Source: Ottelia alismoides (Eukaryota > Streptophyta > Magnoliopsida > Alismatales > Hydrocharitaceae). From it: a stretch of 64,000 nucleotides of DNA. Below, piece by piece: positions 26,870 through 36,347 of the stretch. The stretch covers positions 7,562,501-7,626,500 of the forward strand of contig JAZKJV010011400.1 of the NCBI GenBank assembly GCA_037367405.1, in the 5' to 3' direction. The notes under the pieces are model-generated. The model worked only from the letters and a program-made list of their open reading frames with translations. It was not told the DNA's origin and did no database searches. Numbering within the stretch: the stretch's first letter is position 1; each line of letters starts with the position of its first letter. The translations under genes were made by a program, and so were the position numbers.

Positions 26870-29800
26870 GTGACGCCTGAGAACGTAAATCCCGAGTCCG
26901 GAGAGACCGCGGAATTTACACAATCCAGCTCCGCTCACCACCGGGAGACACCACCCTACTTTCCAGCCGACAGTCTGCAGACAGAGTATGTGATCGCAGG
27001 CACCCAAGCCAATATGTCGGCTGAAGTGGCATCCCATGTACCTGTCTCGGTGGCTGAGTACTTGATTCGCGGGCAATTGGGACGTGGCGGTTTTGGTACT
27101 GTTTACCTGGCGTATGACCAATTGCTGCAGCGTGAGGTGGCGCTGAAGATTCCTTATCGCATGCTGGTCAAGCAAGGACACTCGGCCGACATGTATCTCA
27201 GCGAGGCACGAGCCATGGCCAGCCTCGATCATCCGCACATTGTGCCGGTCTACTGCGCCGCCAGCACACCAGCCATACCCTGTTACATCGTTACCAAGCT
27301 CGTGAGGGGTTGTCACTTGGGGCAGTGGTACGCGCGCAATCGTCCCACCTTGGATCGATTGATGCTCGTGCTCATCCAAGTCAGCCAAGCGCTCAGCTAT
27401 GCCCACCAACGCGGTGTGGTCCATCGAGACATCAAGCCCGGTAATATTCTGCTGGATGAAAGCAGTCATCCGTACGTCGCAGATTTCGGACTGGCGCTGC
27501 GCGATGTGGATGCCGATGGCGGGCCTGCCTATGTCGGCACCGCAGCTTACATGAGCCCCGAACAGGCTCGGGGCGAAGGCCACCGCGTCGATGGTCGTTC
27601 CGATATTTTTTCGTTTGGCGTTATGGTCTACGAATTGATCACCGGCCAACGCCCCTTCGCAGCCAAAGGCCGGGCCGAGTTGTTCGACCAGATCTTGTTT
27701 TTGGACCCCGAGCATCCTTGCAGAGTGAATCGTCAGCTCCCCGGGGAGCTGGCCAATGTGTGTTTAAAGGCGCTCTCCAAATCTGTTTCCGATCGTTACC
27801 AAAACTTTGATACCTTGGCTGCGGAGCTGCATAACGTGTTACGCTCGCGCGGTACGGGCCTGACACAAGTCGGTTCGATCAGTCCGGCTGATACATCGTC
27901 GGCGAGCGACTTGCAGCCGAATGCGGCCGTCTCAGTCTCGCGCGTTATCCCCAAAGGCCTGCGGCCGTACGATACGCATGATGCGGATTTCTTTTTGCAA
28001 CTCTTGCCCGGGGCGCGCGATCGCGAGGGTTTACCCGAAAGCGTACATTTCTGGCTGAATAAAATCACGCGCCAAGGTAATCAGGCCAATGTCCCGGTGG
28101 GTTTGATCTATGGCCCGAGCGGCTGCGGTAAATCATCCCTGGTTCGCGCCGGTATCATACCGCGCATTCCTGTGCACGTGACCGCCGTCTATATCGCAGC
28201 CACCGCCAATGGCACGGAGAAACAGCTCGTCAGCCAGATCGCCAGTGCCTTTCCAGTCTCCCTCGGCCCACAGATCCATGAAGACACCTCACTAGTCGAT
28301 GCGTTCTCTATGGTGCGACGCGCTAAAGAGAAAAAGCTGGTGGTCTTTATCGATCAGTTCGAGCAGTGGTTGTTTGCTCACCCAGAATGCGAACGCGAAC
28401 CACTGACGCAAGCGCTGCGACAGTGCGATGGCACTTACTTGCAATGCATCGTCTTGGTTCGCGACGACTTCTGGATGGGCATCTCGAGATTTCTGCAAGC
28501 GCTCGACATCACCATTGCAGAAGATATCAACATCACGGCGGTCGATCTATTCGATGTGAAACACGCGCGCCAAGTTCTCCATCTCTTCGGTGCTGCCCAT
28601 GGTCGCTTGCCGGCGTCCCTGGACGAACTGAGTGTCGGTGAAGCAAAATTTCTGGATGATGCAGTCAATTACCTGACTAAAGATGGTCGCGTGGTCTGTG
28701 TGCAACTGGCGCTGCTGACAGAAATGCTCAAGAATCGACCCTGGAACAAATCGGCAGGCCTGTTCGATCAAGGCGGAGTCGGTATCGGCGTGAGGTTTTT
28801 GGAAGAGACGTTTGATTCCGAATCAGCCACTAGACGCATAAGCGTCCATGCCGAAGGTGCGCATCGCCTCTTGCGAACTCTGTTACCCGAGGCTGGCTCG
28901 CGCATCAAAGGTGCAATTCACACGGCCGAGGATCTGCTGGCAGCCTCTGGGTACAGGGATAAACATGCGTTTGTTCAGTTGCTAAACATCTTGGATCGCG
29001 AGCTTCACCTGATAACGCCCACCGATCGCCTCGATGGCGACAGTCTCAGCAGTGACAGTTCGGATTCCAGCTCGCACATGGCAGGCTACCAACTGACGCA
29101 CGATTTTCTGATTGGTCCAATTCGTCACTGGACGGAGATCCGGAACAGGACGAACAAGCCAGGTAAAGCTCGTATGCGGCTGGAGGAATTTGCCGAACTC
29201 TATCGCGCTCGGCCTCGACGTCAATCGCTGCCCAACCTCTTGGAGTTCCTCTCGATCCGCAGGTATGTACCGGCGGCCCTGTGGACTGCGGCCCAACAGC
29301 GCATGATGGCCGCAGCTAACCAGCATCACTTCCGCTCAGTGGCCAGCAAACTACTGGTGTTGGGATTAATTCTGATGCTGGCTGTCAGCGTTCAGCGCTG
29401 GGTTTCGCTGCGCAAGGCCGAAACCGATGGCCAGACGGCCTTGCAACGTTTGTTAGCCGCGCCACTGGCCACCGCCATCCCGTTAGCCCAATCGCTGCGA
29501 ACATCGCCGTATGTGCACGACGCATCCTTGCAACTGGTCAATGATCAACGAGCACTACCTGCCGATCGGCTGCGGGCAGCACTTGTGCTTCGTAACCAGC
29601 CAATGGGGCTAACTCTACTGACCAGTTATTTGCTGAACGCTCCCGAAGAAGAGTGTGTCGAACTAGCGCGGCGCATCGAGTTCACCCCGGAAATGCTTCG
29701 AAGATTTATTCTGCCGGCTTGGAATTCTGACCAGGATGATCGACGTCAACAACTGCGGGCCGCTTGTGTTTTGGCTAACTGCCAACCGAGTAGCTTGTCC

Positions 29801-32314
29801 GTCGCCGGTGCCGAGGGCTGGCTAACCCAAGACCAAGATCGACTGCGTTTATGTCGGTTACTGTTGGCGGAAAATCCACTATGGATCAATCGTTGGCGCG
29901 AAGGGTTTGCCGCAGTTGCGCCCAGCCTGGTCCCCACGTTGGTTGGGTTGATCAAGGAACAGAAAGGAACTGAATCCTCGCTGAACGCCGTAAACCTGGT
30001 GATCGGATTCGCAGGGAATGATTTGAAGTTGCTGGTGGACTTGCTGCCCGCTGCCCGGCCCGCAGAACTAGCCTTATTGACAGAAGCCATCGCGACGCAC
30101 GGTAGTGAGGGCGTCAGCGCGATTGAAGAGGCCGTTCAAAGCCTGGAAGCCGATTCCGTTCATGTGCCCAGTACGCGCACCCCTTGGGGTTCGCCTTGGT
30201 GGTCGCTCGGCATGCGATTGCCCAGAACAATCGTCGAGAGCCCGCCGAGCGACGCGGCCAGGCAGTTGCTTGAAAGTTCTCAATCGATCATTCGCCAGCA
30301 TGTGATCCTCACGCATCGCTTGCCGCTTGACCAACTGGCAACGCTGGCAACAGCCTTGGAGACATCGGGTTTTCGCCTGGCGACATTGGCTCCCTATGCG
30401 GCTCCAGGGGGCAACTACTGCGGAGCCCTTTGGGTACGCGATGGCTTGAGTTCCAAGTTTCTGTTGAGTTGCTCGACCGACGAGATTCGCAACGCCAACT
30501 GGCTGCATCGTGAGAAAGGCTATCTGCCTGATTGCCTGAGCTGCTTTCGCAACTCGCAAGGTGAACTTGAATATGGTTGCATTTGGATCAATCCGCCAGC
30601 CGATGCCATTGTTCAGGATGCCGACTTATACATTGACGTTCCTCAAGAACGCCATGAGACAGAAGGCTGGCGACCGCTAATGGATCGTGGAATCAACTTT
30701 CCCCGCTCCGCGCTGCATGTGCAAAAGCCCGACCAGCGTGAATACTTCAGCTCGATTCGCTGGAAGACCGCCAGGCGTTTTCTCTATGAGGATGCTTGGA
30801 ATCGAAATCGTGAAGAGTTCGACGCGTGCCTGACGCATAATCCATCGCTAATCCTCTTGGAGGGTCGCCCAACTCTGCGAACCGAACCCAAGACGGCTGG
30901 TGCCAACGCGATCTGGTGGCAAGGCTTGCCGGTTGAATCACGACTATTGGATAACCAGTCTATGGCCGATCACGGCCGTCATGCGCAGCAAATGTTGGAG
31001 GCAGGATTCTATCCGACATCCATCCATGCGATTGTTGAGCAGCTTGATGCTCCGCCCCAGTTTGGCTCTACCTGGTGGCGTCCTTTGCGCGATAAGCAGC
31101 AGCATGTAGATAAGTGCCGCCAAAAGACCAAGTTGGCCGTGGTCCTCTTCAAATTGGACGAGCCACAACTGGCCGTAGAGGCTTTGTGCGAAGAAGAGGA
31201 TGTAGAGATGCGCGGTGACATGATTGCCGCCTTTGGACAATACGACCTCTCGCCTGCCTGGCTATTGTCAAAATTGGCCGATACTCGCACCCCCATGCTG
31301 ATGCGACGAAGCTGTGCCTGCGCTTTGGCGTTGCTACCAGTGGAAACGCTGGCCAATGCCGAGCGTGATGGACTGCAGGGGTCACTCTGCCAGATGCTTG
31401 CCGGGACCCATGATCCCGGCCTGCGTTCATCCATGTTGGCCATGGCTCGCGCCTGGCGCATTGATACGTCAGCCGCTGGTAGCGCCAATGATGCCCGTGA
31501 GTTCAGCTCGGCGGCTGGGGATCGCATGATCGTCATTCATCCTCCACAAGTTGTCTGGCTGGGATCACCCAACCCCGAGCCTGGACGCGATGGCCACAAG
31601 GAACCGCTGACGCCGGTGATCATGGACCACCCATTTGCGATAGCCAGTCAGGAAGTCAGCGTCGAGCAGTTCCGCGCGTTCGATTCCAACTACCAATTCG
31701 CCGAGAACTATGCGCCTGATCGCAACTGCCCGGCGATTGGTGTGACCTGGTTGGACGCAGCCAGGTACTGTCGCTGGTTGAGTGAACGAGAGGGAATTGC
31801 TGAAACGCAGATGTGTTACCCGCCGATCGATCAAATTCACGCCGACATGCAATTACCCGATAACATGCTCGTCCGCAGCGGCTATCGCTTGCCGACAGAA
31901 GCCGAATGGGAATGGGCCTGTCGCGGTGGCATTCGAGAGGGTCGCTGGTTCGGCTTTGATCCCGAGCGACTGGCTGAACATGCCTGGACCGCAGCCAACT
32001 CGGATTATCGCACTCACCCAGTGGGACGTCTGTTGCCCAACGACTTTGGACTCTTTGACATGCTGGGTAACGCGATCGAGTGGACCAACAGTCCTGTAGA
32101 AAAATACCCCACGGTCAATCGCCAGCCGATCAAGGCCAGCAGCCTGCAGGGTGCCATCATCAGCGACGAGACCCGCGTGGTCACCAGAGGCGGCGGCGTG
32201 TTGTATCAGCCGCTCGACGCGCGAGCCGCTCAGCGCGATAGCCAGTCCTGCAAAGACGTTCGGGTGTACATGTCGTTTCGGATCGCCCGTACTCAACCCG
32301 ACCCTCTGCCGTGA
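26870..32314 (+). CDS. Giant Ser/Thr kinase - nSTAND ATPase - TM - FGE/sulfatase-modifying-fold protein
   Basis: 1814 residues from a GTG with GGAGG upstream. Residues ~63-325 are a complete kinase: GRGGFGTVY (71-79), K93, HRDIKPGN (185-192), DFG (205-207), MSPEQARG. After GLRPYDTHDADFF comes a STAND-type NTPase: Walker A GPSGCGKSS (415-423) and Walker B VVFIDQFEQW (491-500), the nSTAND1 pattern found in signalling and conflict proteins. A TM segment lies at ~826-845. Residues ~850-1540 contain helical repeat-like sequence. The C-terminus (~1550-1814) is a formylglycine-generating-enzyme/SUMF1 fold: PFAIASQEVSVEQFRAF, GVTWLDAARYCRWLSEREG, RLPTEAEWEWACRGG, DMLGNAIEWT. This fold often serves as a binding module. 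Topology would put kinase and STAND inside, FGE fold outside. Confidence 0.92.
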   Translation: MTPENVNPESGETAEFTQSSSAHHRETPPYFPADSLQTEYVIAGTQANMSAEVASHVPVSVAEYLIRGQLGRGGFGTVYLAYDQLLQREVALKIPYRMLVKQGHSADMYLSEARAMASLDHPHIVPVYCAASTPAIPCYIVTKLVRGCHLGQWYARNRPTLDRLMLVLIQVSQALSYAHQRGVVHRDIKPGNILLDESSHPYVADFGLALRDVDADGGPAYVGTAAYMSPEQARGEGHRVDGRSDIFSFGVMVYELITGQRPFAAKGRAELFDQILFLDPEHPCRVNRQLPGELANVCLKALSKSVSDRYQNFDTLAAELHNVLRSRGTGLTQVGSISPADTSSASDLQPNAAVSVSRVIPKGLRPYDTHDADFFLQLLPGARDREGLPESVHFWLNKITRQGNQANVPVGLIYGPSGCGKSSLVRAGIIPRIPVHVTAVYIAATANGTEKQLVSQIASAFPVSLGPQIHEDTSLVDAFSMVRRAKEKKLVVFIDQFEQWLFAHPECEREPLTQALRQCDGTYLQCIVLVRDDFWMGISRFLQALDITIAEDINITAVDLFDVKHARQVLHLFGAAHGRLPASLDELSVGEAKFLDDAVNYLTKDGRVVCVQLALLTEMLKNRPWNKSAGLFDQGGVGIGVRFLEETFDSESATRRISVHAEGAHRLLRTLLPEAGSRIKGAIHTAEDLLAASGYRDKHAFVQLLNILDRELHLITPTDRLDGDSLSSDSSDSSSHMAGYQLTHDFLIGPIRHWTEIRNRTNKPGKARMRLEEFAELYRARPRRQSLPNLLEFLSIRRYVPAALWTAAQQRMMAAANQHHFRSVASKLLVLGLILMLAVSVQRWVSLRKAETDGQTALQRLLAAPLATAIPLAQSLRTSPYVHDASLQLVNDQRALPADRLRAALVLRNQPMGLTLLTSYLLNAPEEECVELARRIEFTPEMLRRFILPAWNSDQDDRRQQLRAACVLANCQPSSLSVAGAEGWLTQDQDRLRLCRLLLAENPLWINRWREGFAAVAPSLVPTLVGLIKEQKGTESSLNAVNLVIGFAGNDLKLLVDLLPAARPAELALLTEAIATHGSEGVSAIEEAVQSLEADSVHVPSTRTPWGSPWWSLGMRLPRTIVESPPSDAARQLLESSQSIIRQHVILTHRLPLDQLATLATALETSGFRLATLAPYAAPGGNYCGALWVRDGLSSKFLLSCSTDEIRNANWLHREKGYLPDCLSCFRNSQGELEYGCIWINPPADAIVQDADLYIDVPQERHETEGWRPLMDRGINFPRSALHVQKPDQREYFSSIRWKTARRFLYEDAWNRNREEFDACLTHNPSLILLEGRPTLRTEPKTAGANAIWWQGLPVESRLLDNQSMADHGRHAQQMLEAGFYPTSIHAIVEQLDAPPQFGSTWWRPLRDKQQHVDKCRQKTKLAVVLFKLDEPQLAVEALCEEEDVEMRGDMIAAFGQYDLSPAWLLSKLADTRTPMLMRRSCACALALLPVETLANAERDGLQGSLCQMLAGTHDPGLRSSMLAMARAWRIDTSAAGSANDAREFSSAAGDRMIVIHPPQVVWLGSPNPEPGRDGHKEPLTPVIMDHPFAIASQEVSVEQFRAFDSNYQFAENYAPDRNCPAIGVTWLDAARYCRWLSEREGIAETQMCYPPIDQIHADMQLPDNMLVRSGYRLPTEAEWEWACRGGIREGRWFGFDPERLAEHAWTAANSDYRTHPVGRLLPNDFGLFDMLGNAIEWTNSPVEKYPTVNRQPIKASSLQGAIISDETRVVTRGGGVLYQPLDARAAQRDSQSCKDVRVYMSFRIARTQPDPLP

Positions 32315-32524
32315 AACCAATAGGGCTGCGCGCGCATAGCTCTTCGATAGTACACCTTGGTTTCTCGTTAGCTGGTCGCCGCCTGGTTGATTAAAAATGA
32401 GATTGGATGTCGATGAATCGTCTCGCGAATCGACCAGTCAGGACGGTAAGCTTGGGTGAATCGAGCCAGTCGCACGTATTTTTTGCGGCCGATCAGTTCT
32501 GTGGATGACAATCAGGAAAATCGC

Positions 32525-32962
32525 ATGAAAGTGACAGTAGCAACCGAGGTAGCGGCTCCCGTGGCGGTCGTATGGCAGGCTTACACCAACCCGGAAGACA
32601 TCAAGCAGTGGAACGCGGCCTCGGATGATTGGCATACAACATCTTCGACGGTTGATTTACGCGTTGGCGGTAGTTTCTCTTCGCGGATGGAAGCCAAAGA
32701 TGGCAGCTTTGGTTTTGATTTCGCTGGTGTCTATACCAAGATCCAGCCTCATAAGCGCCTCGAATATTCCTTCGGCGATCGCGCCGCGCAAGTCGAGTTT
32801 GAAGAGATTCCACAAGGCACTCTGGTTCGCGTGACCTTCGACTGCGAAGAGACCAACTCGGTAGAACTTCAACGCAATGGTTGGCAAGCCATTTTGAACA
32901 ACTTCGCCCGCCACGTAGCCCGCCAACACCCCAGCGCACCACCAACGCATCCCGCGGCGTAG
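32525..32962 (+). CDS. SRPBCC / AHSA1-type protein
   Basis: About 145 residues from ATG 32525 with AGGAAA upstream (the frame opens at 32456). The START-like hydrophobic-cavity fold is indicated by VTVATEVAAPVAVVWQAYTNPEDIKQWN, DLRVGGSFSSRMEAKDGS, FAGVYTKIQPHKRLEYSF and GWQAILNNFARHV at the end. This is the pattern of the Hsp90-activator-like (AHSA1) ligand-binding family, usually of unknown substrate. Single gene. Confidence 0.87.
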   Translation: MKVTVATEVAAPVAVVWQAYTNPEDIKQWNAASDDWHTTSSTVDLRVGGSFSSRMEAKDGSFGFDFAGVYTKIQPHKRLEYSFGDRAAQVEFEEIPQGTLVRVTFDCEETNSVELQRNGWQAILNNFARHVARQHPSAPPTHPAA

Positions 32963-32965
32963 CAC

Positions 32966-33012
32966 GGGCACTCTTGCCCGGCGTGGCTGATCAAGTCGGC
33001 CAAGAGTGGCCA
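32966..33012. repeat. Imperfect inverted repeat, dispersed hairpin family 2
   Basis: GGCACTCTTGCCCGGC and GTCGGCCAAGAGTGGCC form a ~14-bp imperfect stem just past the AHSA1-type stop codon. Same family as 918-957. May terminate transcription before the BlaI promoter. Confidence 0.6.
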
Positions 33013-33030
33013 AACTGCGATTTTTTTCTA

Positions 33031-33077
33031 TTGACATTTACGACACGGGTCGTATAACGTATACTACGTAGGTCGTA
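33031..33077 (+). promoter_or_regulatory. Promoter with two BlaI/MecI-type operators
   Basis: TTGACA (33031-33036), 16-bp spacer, TATAAC (33053-33058). A perfect dyad TACGACACGGGTCGTA (33039-33054) overlaps spacer and -10. A second dyad TACTACGTAGGTCGTA (33062-33077, one arm mismatch) lies 23 bp downstream. This is the arrangement expected for autorepression by the BlaI-type protein encoded next. Confidence 0.8.
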
Positions 33078-33122
33078 AAGGACTGAATTGCTTTTGGGCA
33101 GCGTCTGATGGGAGGTGCGAGG

Positions 33123-33503
33123 GTGAAGAAGGGTGGTGTCAAGCTTTCTCCGGGCGAAATGGAGATGCTCAGCATGCTCTGGCAGCGCGGCGAGCTCTCC
33201 TTGGCCGAAGCCCACGAGGCGATTGGCCGGCCGCTGGGTTATACGACCATTCAGACTCGGCTGAATCGATTGGTCGAGAAAGGTCTGGCGAAACGCACTG
33301 ATGCTCGTCCGAGCAAGTACTCGGCTAGCGTCACTGCGGAGTCGGTCAGTGCCAATCAATTGGATGTGCTGGTCCAACGCGTTGCCGGAGGCAACGTCGT
33401 CCCGCTGGTTGCCCAGCTTTTGCATAATCGCGATCTCAGCCAGGAAGAGATCAGCGATTTGAAGAAACTTATCAAAGATGCCGAAAAACGCCACGCGAGG
33501 TAG
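33123..33503 (+). CDS. BlaI/MecI/CopY-family transcriptional repressor
   Basis: About 126 residues from a GTG at 33123, chosen because GGGAGG lies 7 nt upstream; an ATG at 33108 would include that ribosome-binding site in the coding region and give 131 residues. Winged helix: KLSPGEMEMLSMLWQRGELSLAEAHEAIG, then YTTIQTRLNRLVEKGLAKR. The dimerising C-terminal helices follow (LVAQLLHNRDLSQEEISDLKKLI). It should bind the two TACGAC-N4-GTCGTA sites upstream. The M56 protease gene starts 3 bp after its stop, the classical BlaI-BlaR1 arrangement. Confidence 0.93.
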   Translation: MKKGGVKLSPGEMEMLSMLWQRGELSLAEAHEAIGRPLGYTTIQTRLNRLVEKGLAKRTDARPSKYSASVTAESVSANQLDVLVQRVAGGNVVPLVAQLLHNRDLSQEEISDLKKLIKDAEKRHAR

Positions 33504-33506
33504 ATC

Positions 33507-36347
33507 ATGTCGCTCGATGTACAGAACCTGGCGCTCTTGTTGGTGCACAATAGTGCGTGGATCACTTTAGCTGCCGCGGTAACATACTGTCTGATTTGCT
33601 GGTCACGTCTTCAATCATTGCTCTGGCAGCAGGTGGCCTGGTTCTTGGTCTTGCTACCGGCCGCCTGCCTGGTCAACGTTCGTTACCCGGTGGCGATTGT
33701 TACACCATGGCCCGATCACCGAATCGTGGTTGATTCTCAAGGCTCGCGTTTCAGCGCATCGCCACAGTCAAATAGTCTGACGGCAAATAGTAGTCTGACG
33801 GCTGCAGCTGAGCCGACCACCGCGGCGATGCCAACGCTGGACGACTTGGTTCAAGAGGAAGCACCATTATCACAGCTTGTTGCTAACACCAACATCAGCC
33901 AAGACTCTATTGACTTAGCTCAACGCACTAGCCATGCAGTTGCTGCTCAGGCCGGCACTGCTGGTGCTCGGCCGACAAAAATGGTAACTGCAAGCCCTGA
34001 GTCGCTGGGCAGTACGATGCCGGCACCACCACGCGCCGCTTCGGCCGATGCGTCCATGGGTAGTTGGCTGGCTGCGAGCCTGTCGCTGGTACTCAATACC
34101 AGTTGGCCATCACTGATCGGACAAGCATTTGTTTTAATTTGGCTGGCAGGGACCGGCCTGCTAGTTGCGTGGTACTTCCTACAGATCGTGGCCTTTCAAT
34201 TTGCACTCCGAGATTCTGTACCTGCACGACCAGCGTTTCAGAAACAATGGCTGAGTCTGCTCAAGGCGTGCAAAGTCGGCAAGCCGATTCAACTGGTTGA
34301 ACATACCAGCTTCGGCCCTATGTTAACGATCACTCCGCGTGGTTGGACTGTGGTTGTGCCCAGCGATTTCTGGGAAGAGCTCACGCGGCAGCAACGCTTG
34401 GGCATCCTGCGTCATGAGTTAGCCCACTACCAGCATGGTGATCTGGCCTGGTCGCTGGTAGCTCGCTTACTGGCGACTCTGCAGTGGTTCAATCCGCTGG
34501 CTTGGTATGCCTTGGCACGCTTCGATGAGTGTACTGAACTGCGGTGTGATGAAAGCATTTTGCGCGATGGCTCGATCCGACCCACTGACTATGCTCAAGC
34601 GCTGGTCCAGTTGATCGAATATCCTCGACTTTCCTTGTTGGCTGCCCGCTCCGCCGGAGGTGCATCTTTAGCGCATCGCGTCCGCAAACTCCTGGCTGGT
34701 CGCGCTGGCAGCGATTCACGTACCAAGCGGCTGTTATGGTCTTGCGCATTGGGCCTGATGGTTGCCTCGTCGCTGGTGCGACCACAGTTTGTGCCGACCG
34801 TCTGGGGGCAAGAATCACCCACGTCGCCAATTCAACCCACGCCAGGTGACGCCAACCAGTCGGCGCCCGCGCCAACATTCGCAGAAGCGTCCGAGTCAGA
34901 GACAGCAGCGACCAGCGACTCTGCATCGCAACCTCCGCGCGAAGCTGCGGTCAACGCTCTGATGGCCAAACTGACGCCGCGCGGTGAAGAAGATCGCGAA
35001 CTCGTAAGACAGTTTACGCAAGCTGTATCCACTCCGGCTGGGCAAGTTGTGATGGCCAGCGTGATTCATCAATGGGAAGAACAACTTCGCCAACAGGCCG
35101 AAGCCGAAACCACGCTAGCCTTTGCCGGCGAGATGTTCGAGAAGTCAGGTGACAAGTTTGTCTTGAAGAAAGAGCATGCTGAATTCCCAGCCCGGTTCGA
35201 AAAAGCCTGTCGACAATTCGACGAAGATGCCGCCACCGTGGCCAGGCTGCTACAAGATTACAGCTCGCGCCTGCTGGATGACAGCGAGGCCAATCAATTG
35301 GTCAAGCGATTCTTCCTGGACCCAGACGCACCAGCCCAGATTTATGTGGAGCAGGTACAGAACCGCGTACGCCCAGATTACCGGGTAGTGCGCGAGCAGT
35401 GGGACGATATCTTCGTGCTGGATCGCGACAATCGACTCGTTCTGCGTTCAGGCGCCAAGCGGTTGGCCGAACAACAGGTCAAGCGACTGACACGCGCCAG
35501 GTTGCTAGCCGATCGTCTCCACCGCGCTCTGGGACAATGGAGCAAAGACTTGTCGGATTCCAACGATGTGTCCAAAGCGGTTCGTGCGGCCATGACCGAG
35601 AAAACGTTTGCGGCCATCTTTGCTACGCAGAGTATGGACGAAGAGTACTCGAGCGATCAGAAGATCAACGACTACTTTGACTACCTCGAGAACATCTTTG
35701 TAGATAAAGCCGATGGGCTGGTGCCTAATGAAGAGGCCACAGCGGAAATCGACGAGAAACTGAAAACGTATGCTGCCAGCAAACTGCTGGGTGCCAAGCT
35801 GCAACCCCACCTGGCCACGATGGCTCGGCAACTGGACGACAGCGTACCCAGTGCACCAGCCTGGCGTGAGTTGTTGGTATCGGATATCGGCGTGTTGATG
35901 ACCGTGGAGAACATGGGCGTCCCAGCGGCAGATGTCCAGACTGCGTTGCAGAATTGGTTGAGCGAATGGTTGGACCAAGCCGAAGGTGGCAAGTGGACAG
36001 TCAATCCCGATCAACAAGAAGGTGTTATCTACGCCACGCGAGAACGACTGCGAAACGCACGAGCCTTCCGCCGCCGCGGCCTGGATATCGTCGAGTTCGG
36101 CAAACAGATCGACCATCCCACTCTGTCGGCTGCCTACCAAACCACCGCCGGCAAATCCTTGGTGATGAGATCGCTGCAAGATCGGCTCAGCCGTCAATAC
36201 TTCGATGGATTGGGCGCCTGGGTCAATGAAAACCTGGATGGCAGCGATGATGGATACACGCTGAAGGAAGGGCATGAATCAGTACTGCAAGAAATCATCA
36301 GCGAAATCGAGCGAGTCAAGCAGGAGTTGGCCAATGATGACTTCTAA
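33507..36347 (+). CDS. BlaR1-like M56-family membrane metallopeptidase with long C-terminal domain
   Basis: 946 residues. N-terminal membrane segments (LLVHNSAWITLAAAVTYCLI; WQQVAWFLVLLPAACLV), then a further TM near 210-235 (LIGQAFVLIWLAGTGLLVAWYFLQ). The zinc site HELAHYQHGD (~302-311) is intact with the distal region FDECTELRCDESI. Another TM (LWSCALGLMVASSLV, ~410) leads to a ~520-residue extracytoplasmic part rich in charged helices, unlike the penicillin-binding sensor of true BlaR1. Such proteins cleave the BlaI-type repressor upon sensing a signal. The signal here is unknown. Ends overlapping the DUF1549 gene by 14 nt. Confidence 0.92.
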   Translation: MSLDVQNLALLLVHNSAWITLAAAVTYCLICWSRLQSLLWQQVAWFLVLLPAACLVNVRYPVAIVTPWPDHRIVVDSQGSRFSASPQSNSLTANSSLTAAAEPTTAAMPTLDDLVQEEAPLSQLVANTNISQDSIDLAQRTSHAVAAQAGTAGARPTKMVTASPESLGSTMPAPPRAASADASMGSWLAASLSLVLNTSWPSLIGQAFVLIWLAGTGLLVAWYFLQIVAFQFALRDSVPARPAFQKQWLSLLKACKVGKPIQLVEHTSFGPMLTITPRGWTVVVPSDFWEELTRQQRLGILRHELAHYQHGDLAWSLVARLLATLQWFNPLAWYALARFDECTELRCDESILRDGSIRPTDYAQALVQLIEYPRLSLLAARSAGGASLAHRVRKLLAGRAGSDSRTKRLLWSCALGLMVASSLVRPQFVPTVWGQESPTSPIQPTPGDANQSAPAPTFAEASESETAATSDSASQPPREAAVNALMAKLTPRGEEDRELVRQFTQAVSTPAGQVVMASVIHQWEEQLRQQAEAETTLAFAGEMFEKSGDKFVLKKEHAEFPARFEKACRQFDEDAATVARLLQDYSSRLLDDSEANQLVKRFFLDPDAPAQIYVEQVQNRVRPDYRVVREQWDDIFVLDRDNRLVLRSGAKRLAEQQVKRLTRARLLADRLHRALGQWSKDLSDSNDVSKAVRAAMTEKTFAAIFATQSMDEEYSSDQKINDYFDYLENIFVDKADGLVPNEEATAEIDEKLKTYAASKLLGAKLQPHLATMARQLDDSVPSAPAWRELLVSDIGVLMTVENMGVPAADVQTALQNWLSEWLDQAEGGKWTVNPDQQEGVIYATRERLRNARAFRRRGLDIVEFGKQIDHPTLSAAYQTTAGKSLVMRSLQDRLSRQYFDGLGAWVNENLDGSDDGYTLKEGHESVLQEIISEIERVKQELANDDF

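Noticed and set aside
26723..27715. 330-residue minus-strand frame
   Set aside because: Antisense to the kinase domain of the giant protein, which has full motifs.
26870..32314. Diversity-generating retroelement target
   Set aside because: The FGE fold is a known target type, but no reverse transcriptase or template repeat is visible in the window.
35505..36275. 256-residue minus-strand frame
   Set aside because: Antisense shadow of the M56 C-terminal coding region.
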